The notes under the pieces are model-generated. The model had not been told where the DNA came from and ran no database searches. It worked only from the letters and a program-made list of their open reading frames with translations. This document shows, in pieces, positions 1 to 6,390 of a stretch of 6,969 bases of DNA. How positions within the stretch are numbered: the first letter of the stretch is position 1; the number at the start of each line of letters is the position of its first letter. This DNA is from Bacillota bacterium (GTDB taxonomy: Bacteria; Bacillota; Clostridia; Peptostreptococcales; Anaerovoracaceae). Location: NCBI GenBank assembly GCA_016302545.1, contig JAEDNK010000077.1:1-6969 (forward strand). The letters are read 5' to 3'. A program made the position numbers and the translations under genes.

Positions 1-1288
1 CGGCATAGACCATCACAGGCACTGTAGGCTTGCTGATTTCAAATCTGTCCGGCTGGTAAACGGGAACCGTAATCTTCTGCTCCGATGTAACTGGTACGCG
101 CTTGCCGTTGTCCACATATTCGTACTTAAAGGATACGGATACAGGCTGTGCGCTTCCAGTAACGGTTCTGGCCGCTTTCATCGGCACACTCACGGTCTTT
201 TCGTTTCCCGCACCTACCTTCTCAAAATAGAAGGTATTGGAGGAACCGTTCAATGTCAGCCCTTCGCCACCCTCCACCGTGGCAACCAGATTTTCTACCT
301 TAAGTTTGCTGCTGGTATTTTTAAATTTAAAATCCAAATTAAACTCTGCCCCTGCCGCAACAGAAGCTCCGCCGTAATTAAATCTTGTTATGATGATATT
401 AGGAACCGGACTGTCTGCAGTGCCGTCCTCCGCATCGTCTGTCTTTTTAACCTTCGCAGGAATAATTATCTTGCCTTCTGCTGTTCCCGAAGTCAGGCTG
501 GCTCTGTCGTGATAGTCAAAGCTGAGCGCAGCATCTATGTACTGGTTGGCACCTGAAATGGTTCCCAAGGCACGAACCTTTACAGCAACGCTTTCCGTTT
601 TGCCCGGCGCTATGCTGTTAAGCTGCATCATGGAGCTTGCCCCCGGCAGCATCAGGCTGTCTGACGGTGTAAACTGTATTACAGGAGACTGCATAGCAGC
701 GCTGCCAATATTTTTAACATAAACCGTTACTGTAATTTCCTCGTTTGGCTTGATTGAAGCGGAAAGCTCGTTTCTGCTGATAATTGCCTTCGGTGCAGGT
801 ATCGGATCCGGCTTCTGCGGCTCTACAGGTTCATATGCAGGTTCCTCGTACTCTTTACATTCGGTAATCGGTATTTCAAGGTAATTCTGGTTACCCGGAG
901 AACCCCAGTATCCTACGATAAGTTTAAGAGAATTACCGTTTCCCTTGTATTTCAATCCGGTCACATCAACAGTCATATCGAGCAAACCATCGGAATTAAT
1001 GCTAGTAACTTTTACCGTACCTCCGCTAAAGCTGTCCGCCATTCTGTCTATGGTGATATTTCCATTGAGACCGGAAGCGGACTGTGTCGTATGTTTCAGA
1101 TGTAATGTTACATTTACAGTTTGTCCTTTGGTTATTCTTGAAGGATTTCCATCAATGGAATAGCTCACCACAACCAGCTCTCCGGTGGGTGAAGGCGTGC
1201 TTTCAGCAAATCCAAAAGCCGCACACATAGTTAAAACCATGGCAATAACCATGGTCAGTATCAAACATTTCTTTAACATATTATTCAT
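1..1288 (-). CDS. Secreted multi-domain Ig-like (COG1361 S-layer/CARDB-like) protein, 3' part missing
   Basis: The frame is open from an ATG at 1288 to the left edge, giving 429 residues without a stop; the C-terminus lies outside the window. Residues 1-28 form a signal peptide (lysines at 6-7, hydrophobic core 9-25, likely signal peptidase I cut after AFGFA). An N-terminal beta-rich domain spans about 31-140, followed by a proline-rich linker (about 148-168). Two related Ig-like domains follow at about 168-280 and 297-410, each ending in a similar pattern (T-SG--Q, F-Y, then I--P), and a further domain seems to begin near 413. The start overlaps the ABC ATPase stop by 4 nt (ATGA), with AGGGGG just upstream, so the two are translationally coupled. 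From family knowledge, COG1361-type proteins often sit beside ABC ATPase and permease genes in Clostridia. I infer an extracellular or envelope-attached partner of the transporter. A C-terminal membrane anchor or permease domain is possible but unseen. Export and fold are fairly sure; the role is not. Confidence 0.85.
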   Translation of the reverse strand, partial: MNNMLKKCLILTMVIAMVLTMCAAFGFAESTPSPTGELVVVSYSIDGNPSRITKGQTVNVTLHLKHTTQSASGLNGNITIDRMADSFSGGTVKVTSINSDGLLDMTVDVTGLKYKGNGNSLKLIVGYWGSPGNQNYLEIPITECKEYEEPAYEPVEPQKPDPIPAPKAIISRNELSASIKPNEEITVTVYVKNIGSAAMQSPVIQFTPSDSLMLPGASSMMQLNSIAPGKTESVAVKVRALGTISGANQYIDAALSFDYHDRASLTSGTAEGKIIIPAKVKKTDDAEDGTADSPVPNIIITRFNYGGASVAAGAEFNLDFKFKNTSSKLKVENLVATVEGGEGLTLNGSSNTFYFEKVGAGNEKTVSVPMKAARTVTGSAQPVSVSFKYEYVDNGKRVPVTSEQKITVPVYQPDRFEISKPTVPVMVYA

Positions 1289-2019
1289 CCGGTTTCCCCC
1301 TTGCAATAATTTTCTGTCTTTACATCGCTGATTATCTCGCCGTCCACCAGAGTGACAATTCTGTCAGCGTATTCGGTCATCTCAGGGTCGTGAGATACCA
1401 GCACTATGGTCTGATGAAAGGTTCTTGCAAACTTTCTTATCATTTCCATTACTTCTTTTGTTGTCTTGGAATCCAGGTTTCCCGTAGGCTCGTCGGCAAA
1501 GACAATATCCGGCCTGGTTATAAATGCTCTGGCTATGCCTGCTCTCTGCTGCTGGCCGCCGGACATCTGCCCCGGAAAATGATTCATTCTGTTATGCAGA
1601 CCTACTCTGCAAAGCATCTTCTTTGCCTCACGCTCTCTGGTTTCCTTGGGGACTCCCCTGAACATGAGAGGCATGGCCACGTTTTCCACTGCCGTAAGCT
1701 CAGGCAGCAGGTTATAGGACTGAAACACAAAGCCTACGTGTTTCTGTCTGAAAGCGGCAAGACCGTTTTCGTCGAGACTTGAAACAGGCACTCCCCCTAT
1801 AAGTACCCGTCCCCGCGTAGGCTTTTCCAGACCTGCAAGCTGATTAAGCAATGTACTCTTGCCGGAGCCAGATGTGCCGAATATACAGCATATCTCTCCA
1901 CGATTTATGGACAGGTCGATGTTTCTGAGCGCAACGACCCGTTCCTCCCCCATTATGTATTCCTTCCGAAGCTTCTGAACCTGTATCACAGGCTTTTTTC
2001 TTAGAAGTTCCTCTCCCAT
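1285..2019 (-). CDS. ABC transporter ATP-binding protein, MacB/LolD-like
   Basis: This 244-residue cytoplasmic ATPase is full length for the family. It has Walker A GTSGSGKS (48-55), Q-loop glutamine 100, the signature MSGGQ (152-156, with Met instead of the usual Leu), Walker B ending in ADE (catalytic Glu177), a D-loop GNLDS and the switch histidine 210 in VSHD. The segment with GFVFQSYNLLPELTAVEN (96-113) is typical of the MacB/LolD/FtsE group, which powers FtsX-like (ABC3) permeases for mechanotransmission, lipoprotein or peptide handling, and antimicrobial-peptide defence. The ATG start has AAAGGAG 7 nt upstream. The gene follows an 80-nt gap containing regulatory repeats after a sensor kinase, and overlaps the next gene, a secreted Ig-like protein, by 4 nt. 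No permease is fused to it or visible, so one is expected past the left edge. The substrate cannot be told from the ATPase; control by the adjacent two-component system is inferred. Confidence 0.95.
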   Translation of the reverse strand: MGEELLRKKPVIQVQKLRKEYIMGEERVVALRNIDLSINRGEICCIFGTSGSGKSTLLNQLAGLEKPTRGRVLIGGVPVSSLDENGLAAFRQKHVGFVFQSYNLLPELTAVENVAMPLMFRGVPKETREREAKKMLCRVGLHNRMNHFPGQMSGGQQQRAGIARAFITRPDIVFADEPTGNLDSKTTKEVMEMIRKFARTFHQTIVLVSHDPEMTEYADRIVTLVDGEIISDVKTENYCKGETG

Positions 2020-2037
2020 AATCCGACTCCTTTCTGC

Positions 2038-2068
2038 ATCTTATATGCTACCAGAGATTTCTTTAATC
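2038..2068 (-). promoter_or_regulatory. Possible core promoter for the ABC transporter genes
   Basis: Reading on the minus strand, a -10-like TATAAG lies at 2045-2040, with a poor -35 (GATTAA, 2068-2063) 17 bp upstream. The fourth TTAA of the upstream repeat series falls in this -35, as often happens at activator-dependent promoters. Against it, the implied start site would be near 2033, leaving only about 14 nt of leader with the AAAGGAG at its very 5' end. TAGCAT (2050-2045) is an alternative -10 but has no better -35. This is a weak call resting mainly on position. Confidence 0.3.
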
Positions 2069-2101
2069 TCCATTAAGGCAATCTTAAGATTTCTTAAGAT
2101 T
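2063..2101 (-). promoter_or_regulatory. Phased TTAA direct repeats, probable OmpR-family regulator binding site
   Basis: On the minus strand the 10-mer AATCTTAAGA occurs twice head to tail (2101-2092 and 2091-2082). TTAA cores then continue at 2076-2073 and 2066-2063, so the four cores are spaced 10, 11 and 10 bp. Direct repeats with about one helical turn between half-sites are how OmpR/PhoB-family dimers usually bind DNA. The site lies between the genes of a two-component system and an ABC ATPase gene and begins at the kinase stop codon. I infer that the regulator encoded at 3736-4410 binds here to control the ABC genes. Each CTTAAG is also palindromic, so a dyad-binding protein cannot be ruled out. 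Confidence 0.6.
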
Positions 2102-3746
2102 AATGCAGTTTTCTCGTTTTAGTCGGAAGTATGATTTCAAATTCCGTGCTGTAGCCCTCGGGTCTTGATTCGCACAGCCTGATGGTTCCTCCGTGGGCCG
2201 TAACGATTCTTCTTGTAATCGCCAGTCCCAGACCGCTTCCTCCGCTGCTTCTTGACTTGTCTCCCATTACGAAAGGCTCGAATATGTTTTCTCCCTCTTC
2301 CCGGGAAATTCCTATGCCGTTGTCAGCCAAGATGATTCTCACTTTGCCCTGTTTGCTTTCCTCGGCTTCCTCAAGCACCGTCACTCCCACAGCAATTACG
2401 GTGCCCAGACTGTTATGCTTCAGAGAATTGTAGAGTATGTTGTCAAGAGCCCTGCGCATCTGGTATCCGTCCAGACTGCACCACACCGCCTCTTCAGGAA
2501 TCATAGCGTTTAAGGTAAAACCGGATATCTTTATCTCATCGTATCTTTCGGCAAGATACCCTCTCATAAATTCGCATATATCTGTTTCCTCCGGATTAAG
2601 GGTAAACTCCGGATGCTCCACCTTGCTGTATTCATGGAAAGAATCAATCAGCCGGTTAAGCTCCTCCGCCTTGCTGTCGATAAGCTCAAGATAGCCGTTT
2701 ATCTGTTCCGGCGGCACCTTGCCGTCCCGTATCGCCTTGGTATATCCGGAAATTACGGTAATAGGCGTTTTAAGGTCGTGGGAGATATCGGCGAGAAGTC
2801 GCTGTCTTTCGTCATCCATCCTCTTTCTTTCCGCTTCACTTTCGGCAAGCATGTCCGCCATTCTGTCCATGTTGCTGCCTATCATGCGGATTTCCCACGG
2901 TCCCTCCATTTCCTCCAGTCTCATATTGCCTCCGCTGGCAAGCCGATCTACTGCGTTATTCAGCGTAACAAGAGGTTTTTTGATTTTCCTGTTCATCCAG
3001 AGGAGGAAAGAAGCTATGGCTATCAGATAAAGAGGAATGAGCAGCAGATATACCTTGTTAGCCTTTGAATACATGCTCTGATATGATGCCAGGGAAGCAT
3101 CGTAGGACATTGCTATCAGATATTTCGCCCCCTGCTTCAGGCTGTCTTCAGACATATTCTCAGATATATCATACTTTATATATGCAGGTCCTTCGGAATA
3201 TTCACTTGTCAGATAACCGAATTCCGACGGAGTATAATATGTGCGTCCGTCACCGAAACCTCCCTCCAGAACCACGTAATTTTCGTCCAGAATAAGCACT
3301 TGCTCGTCGGTATCGCCGTTTTCTTCAAAGAAGAATTTAACCAGAAGATGCTCCTGTCTGCCCTCATCGTTGGTGAAGCTTACATAGTTTATATAGGACT
3401 GTCGGTCGTATGACTGTATACATTCCATTTCTCCCGGAGTAAAATCTCTCCTGAGGCTCCCTGTGGAATCGTAGAGGATTTTTCCTTGAGCGGTAACAAC
3501 TGCAAAACCGCCCTCCTTGCCGAGATACTTTCCAACAGGCACATCTTCATAATTGCCTTGCTGCATATCTTTGTCCCTGACAAAAGCTTCCATGTCGGGA
3601 ATTCTGGAAAGCCAATCGAAATATGAGTCGCTGAGCCATGACACGAAAAAAGCTATAAGTATGAGTGCGAGGGTAAAGCCCAGATAGCCCTTGGCAAGCA
3701 AAGCGACGAGACGCCCTTTTTTCCATTTATTCTTATTATTCTTCAA
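2100..3746 (-). CDS. Sensor histidine kinase with extracellular sensor domain and HAMP (TTG start)
   Basis: This 548-residue membrane kinase probably phosphorylates the response regulator encoded just upstream. It has a first membrane segment at about 16-38, an outside domain of roughly 190 residues (about 40-230), a second membrane segment at about 232-250, and a HAMP linker (251-303). The H-box ISHDLKTP carries His323. The ATP-binding domain has an N-box (Asn436 and Asn440), DNGIG (475-479), an F-box-like IFEPF and GGSGLGL (502-508). All catalytic motifs are intact. The sensor domain contains GKILYDSTG (88-96), reminiscent of PAS/Cache-like sensors, but I do not recognise a ligand. The only usable start is TTG at 3746: the frame has a stop shortly upstream and the next Met is residue 52, beyond the first membrane helix. 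It overlaps the regulator gene by 11 nt, pointing to coupled translation. The stop codon adjoins the TTAA repeats before the ABC gene. The overall architecture resembles kinases that control ABC transporters in Firmicutes. Confidence 0.95.
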   Translation of the reverse strand: MKNNKNKWKKGRLVALLAKGYLGFTLALILIAFFVSWLSDSYFDWLSRIPDMEAFVRDKDMQQGNYEDVPVGKYLGKEGGFAVVTAQGKILYDSTGSLRRDFTPGEMECIQSYDRQSYINYVSFTNDEGRQEHLLVKFFFEENGDTDEQVLILDENYVVLEGGFGDGRTYYTPSEFGYLTSEYSEGPAYIKYDISENMSEDSLKQGAKYLIAMSYDASLASYQSMYSKANKVYLLLIPLYLIAIASFLLWMNRKIKKPLVTLNNAVDRLASGGNMRLEEMEGPWEIRMIGSNMDRMADMLAESEAERKRMDDERQRLLADISHDLKTPITVISGYTKAIRDGKVPPEQINGYLELIDSKAEELNRLIDSFHEYSKVEHPEFTLNPEETDICEFMRGYLAERYDEIKISGFTLNAMIPEEAVWCSLDGYQMRRALDNILYNSLKHNSLGTVIAVGVTVLEEAEESKQGKVRIILADNGIGISREEGENIFEPFVMGDKSRSSGGSGLGLAITRRIVTAHGGTIRLCESRPEGYSTEFEIILPTKTRKLH

Positions 3747-4410
3747 ACTTGTATCCCACCCCTCTTACTGTTATGAGATGCTCCGGCTTTTTAGGGTCGT
3801 TCTCGATTTTTTCTCTTATTCTGGAGATATGTACCATGACGGTGTTGTCATCGCTTTCAAAATATTCGCCGCAAACGCTTTCGTAGAGCTGCACCTTGGT
3901 GTAAATTCTGCCCGGGGACTTCATAAGTTTAGCCAGAATTTTGTACTCCATAGGCGTAAGAGATATTGTCTGTCCTTCTTTTTCTACCGTGTGGTTGGTT
4001 AGGTCCAGCTCAAAAATCCCCAATCTTATTCTGTCCGAGGCGGAGGCAGATCTTCTCAGCAGGGCCTTCACCCTTGCCACCACCTCAAGAGGATTGAAAG
4101 GCTTGGTCATGTAATCGTCCGCGCCTATGTTAAGTCCCAGAATCTTGTCTTGGTCTCTGTCTCTCGCCGAAAGTATCATTATAGGCATGGAGGTGCGTTC
4201 GCGGAGCTTCTGTGTCAGCTCAAGGCCGTTAAGTCCCGGCATCATTATATCCAGAATGGCAAGGCGGGGAGCCGCAGCTTCAGCCATTTCCAGCGCGCTC
4301 TGTCCGTTTTCCGCACATACCACCAAAAAGCCTTCGCTTTCGAGATACAGCTTCAAAAGCCCCCTGATATCTGCATCGTCTTCTGCAATTAAGATAGTCT
4401 GTCTGTTCAT
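3736..4410 (-). CDS. OmpR/PhoB-family response regulator
   Basis: This 224-residue cytoplasmic transcription factor is the likely partner of the kinase. The receiver domain (about 4-118) has the acidic pair Asp11/Asp12, phospho-acceptor Asp54 in LDIMMPG, switch Ser81 and Lys103 in DYMTKPF. The C-terminal winged helix (about 126-222) shows LTPMEYKIL (151-159), the recognition-helix region VMVHISRIREKI (191-202) and the closing wing RGVGYKF (216-222). All phosphorylation residues are present, so it should work by the usual phosphorelay. The ATG is preceded by AGGAG at 8 nt. It begins 31 nt after the moeA-like stop with no terminator between, so it probably shares that transcript. Its end overlaps the kinase start by 11 nt. 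The repeats at 2063-2101 fit the direct-repeat sites this family binds and are the natural candidate target. Confidence 0.96.
   Translation of the reverse strand: MNRQTILIAEDDADIRGLLKLYLESEGFLVVCAENGQSALEMAEAAAPRLAILDIMMPGLNGLELTQKLRERTSMPIMILSARDRDQDKILGLNIGADDYMTKPFNPLEVVARVKALLRRSASASDRIRLGIFELDLTNHTVEKEGQTISLTPMEYKILAKLMKSPGRIYTKVQLYESVCGEYFESDDNTVMVHISRIREKIENDPKKPEHLITVRGVGYKFEE
3747..3764 (-). promoter_or_regulatory. Ribosome binding site supporting the TTG start of the kinase
   Basis: GAGGGGTGG (3764-3756 on the minus strand) lies 9 nt before the TTG at 3746, inside the end of the regulator gene. It is close to the AGGAGGTG consensus. Together with an in-frame TAA just upstream and the lack of an ATG or GTG before the first membrane helix, it supports the TTG as the true start. 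Confidence 0.6.
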
Positions 4411-4432
4411 TCTTCTTTTATCTCCTGTCTTC

Positions 4433-4450
4433 TTATCCCTTTTATCCCTT
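4433..4450 (-). repeat. Short 9-bp tandem repeat across the moeA-like stop codon
   Basis: AAGGGATAA occurs twice head to tail on the minus strand, at 4450-4442 and 4441-4433. The first copy supplies the last Gly codon and the TAA stop of the MoeA fusion. The second lies in the 31-nt gap before the regulator. It looks like a small local duplication; no function is evident. Confidence 0.6.
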
Positions 4451-6376
4451 TATTTTTACTATGCGTCCTGCCTGATGCCATCCGTAGCCTCCCATCTCGG
4501 CAAGCTTTTCATGGAATTCTTTGCTTTCCAATATATGCCTGAACGCCTGCACCTGGGGCAGCTCCAGATTCTCCGCTTTGATAGCAAAATCGTACTCTTC
4601 TGTACCGACTTCAATAAAGTCCAGTCCCATGGCATCTGCAGCCGGCTTTATTCCCATTCCTGCGTCTATTTCCTCTGATGCAACCAGTGCGGCTATCGCC
4701 ATGTGTGTCGCAGCTTCCTTATCGTAGCCTTCTATCATATCGGGAGTTATTCCTGCCTGCTTCAGCTTGTAATCCAGAAGGACTCTGGTTCCTGCACCTC
4801 TCTGTCTGTTGACATAGCGGACTCTTGTAAGATCCTCCACACCCTTGATGCCGAGAGGATTACCCTTTTTTACCATGATTCCCTGTATTCTGTCAACTCC
4901 TTTTATCAGAGCCATCTCCTCTCCCGGGAAGATTTTCTCTACATATGATATGTTGTATTCGCCTGTTTCCTCATCGAGGAGATGTGTCGGAGCTATTACT
5001 GTTTCTCCCCGCGAAAGCGCCATAAGTCCTGCCATGCTTCCCACATGGGTTCCGGAAAGATTCATTCCCGGAAAACGCTCTGCCATCATATCGTTCATCA
5101 CATCTATTATCATGTCATGGCTTCCGATTGAAACCAGTGTGTTTTCGATTTGGACGATGTCGGTATAAAGCTCCACATCCACTGTTTCCCCTGCCTCAAA
5201 GCCTTCGCTTTCCTGAGGTATGACGCAGAATCCGTCGGCGCGAACAAGGCTCATTGCAGCTCCTGCCCCTCTGGCAAGGGGTGCGCAGACCAATTTGTCC
5301 CCAACTTTGCCGACCTTGACCCTGACATACTCTCTATGCTTAAGAGATGACACGATACGCTTGGAAAGAACAGCTTTCACGGACTTACGTGGTGTGCTCC
5401 CTCCGCTGTTGTCTGTTCCTGCCAGCTTTTTCAGCACCGGCATGACAAAATTTTCGAACGCCAGGTAGGCGCTTACCGGATATCCCGGCAGCCCTATTAC
5501 CGGCTTGCCCTGAACTATTGCCAGAATTACGGGTTTGCCCGGTTTCATTGCCACTCCGTGAATTATAACCTCTCCGATTTCACGGAGTACATGAACTGTA
5601 TAGTCCTCGGTTCCTGCACTGGAGCCGGCATTTATGATTACCATATCGCTGTTTTTTATTTCCCGAAGTACTGTTTCTTTTATCTGTTCATAGTCATCAG
5701 GCACTATGCCGCATCTGTGGGGTATGCCTCCTGCTTCCGTCACCATAGCCGCAAACATGCCTGAATTTGAGTCTATTATGTCGCCCTCTTCCGGATTCTC
5801 ATGAGGCTTGATTATCTCCGTCCCCGTTGGAATAACAGAGACCTGAGGCTTATTAAATGATTTGACTTCAAGGATTCCCCCTGCCAGCAGCACACCTATG
5901 TCCACAGGTCTTATTTTGTGGTGGCTTGGCAAAAGCATTTCTCCTGCTGCTATATCCTCTCCTATCGGTCTTACATGCTGCCAGCCCGGAACTGAACGTG
6001 TAATCATAACCCTGTCACTGCCTGCTTCTTCGGTCACATCCTCTGCCATAACTACCGCATCAAAAGGAGCCTTGATTGGGTCTCCCGTATCTATGATATT
6101 GTAATCTGTGCCAGGCTCCAGCGTAAGCGGTCTTTCTTCGCTTGCACCCGCTGTTTCAGCGGATTTTACTGCGATTCCGTCCATAGCTGCCGCATTGAAA
6201 AGAGGTGAACAGCATCTGGCATATATGGCTTCTGCCGTAATCCGGTCCAGAGACTCATAGGTGTCGATTATTTCCGTATGCGGTTTCATGCAACCTGCAT
6301 CTTCAAGGGCCTGCATATATTTCTTACCTGCTTCCTCCACCGGTGTTGTCTTCAGATATAAATTTCTCTTTGCCAT
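4442..6376 (-). CDS. moeA: Molybdopterin molybdenumtransferase MoeA fused to a C-terminal PBP-like domain
   Basis: This 644-residue cytoplasmic protein joins a MoeA region (about 10-405) to a periplasmic-binding-protein-like domain (about 413-644, COG1910 type). MoeA inserts molybdate (or tungstate) into adenylated molybdopterin in the last step of molybdenum cofactor synthesis. MoeA features are AMDG (64-67; Asp66 at the position of a key Asp in E. coli MoeA), DAVVMAEDV (106-114), RPIGEDI (136-142), PTGTEI (183-188), NAGSSAGTEDY (249-259), the KPGKPV loop (278-283) and GLPGYPVSA (295-303). Ordinary MoeA has about 410 residues, so the last 230 are an addition. These contain GSH (418-420), SGTHVGSMAG (441-450), NRQRGAGTR (523-531) and DAGMGI (571-576), which fit the PBP fold found with ModE-like or MoeA partners. 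From family knowledge, this fusion is common in anaerobes, and its C-terminal domain is thought to bind the oxyanion or to regulate. The ATG has AAGGAG close upstream. It sits 14 nt after the lipoprotein gene and 31 nt before the regulator gene. Confidence 0.93.
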   Translation of the reverse strand: MAKRNLYLKTTPVEEAGKKYMQALEDAGCMKPHTEIIDTYESLDRITAEAIYARCCSPLFNAAAMDGIAVKSAETAGASEERPLTLEPGTDYNIIDTGDPIKAPFDAVVMAEDVTEEAGSDRVMITRSVPGWQHVRPIGEDIAAGEMLLPSHHKIRPVDIGVLLAGGILEVKSFNKPQVSVIPTGTEIIKPHENPEEGDIIDSNSGMFAAMVTEAGGIPHRCGIVPDDYEQIKETVLREIKNSDMVIINAGSSAGTEDYTVHVLREIGEVIIHGVAMKPGKPVILAIVQGKPVIGLPGYPVSAYLAFENFVMPVLKKLAGTDNSGGSTPRKSVKAVLSKRIVSSLKHREYVRVKVGKVGDKLVCAPLARGAGAAMSLVRADGFCVIPQESEGFEAGETVDVELYTDIVQIENTLVSIGSHDMIIDVMNDMMAERFPGMNLSGTHVGSMAGLMALSRGETVIAPTHLLDEETGEYNISYVEKIFPGEEMALIKGVDRIQGIMVKKGNPLGIKGVEDLTRVRYVNRQRGAGTRVLLDYKLKQAGITPDMIEGYDKEAATHMAIAALVASEEIDAGMGIKPAADAMGLDFIEVGTEEYDFAIKAENLELPQVQAFRHILESKEFHEKLAEMGGYGWHQAGRIVKIKG

Positions 6377-6390
6377 GGCTGCTCCTTCCC

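Noticed and set aside
1222..1225. Lipobox reading of the Ig-like protein signal (LTMC, residues 19-22)
   Set aside because: Met at -1 is not accepted in lipoboxes, and a better signal peptidase I site (AFGFA, residues 24-28) follows directly.
1207..1245. Repeated CCATGG motifs near the start of the Ig-like protein gene
   Set aside because: They encode the repeated Met-Val of the signal-peptide hydrophobic core and need no further explanation.
1390..1782. Plus-strand open frame of 130 codons
   Set aside because: It is fully antisense to the ABC ATPase, whose Walker B, signature and Q-loop are encoded there; no plausible protein features.
2041..2101. Possible transcription terminator after the kinase gene
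   Set aside because: The repeats are AT-rich, the only hairpin (GAGATT/AATCTC) has a weak 6-bp stem, and no T-run follows it, so a regulatory site is the better reading.
4127..4678. Plus-strand open frame of 183 codons across the regulator and moeA-like genes
   Set aside because: It lies antisense to two clear genes whose motifs are intact, crosses their boundary, has no recognisable domain, and is a by-product of the codon use of the opposite strand.
5263..5282. GC-rich hairpin (CCCCT/AGGGG) inside the MoeA fusion gene
   Set aside because: It falls within codons for the conserved-looking PLARGAGA region and has no T-run; it is most likely a chance result of coding sequence.
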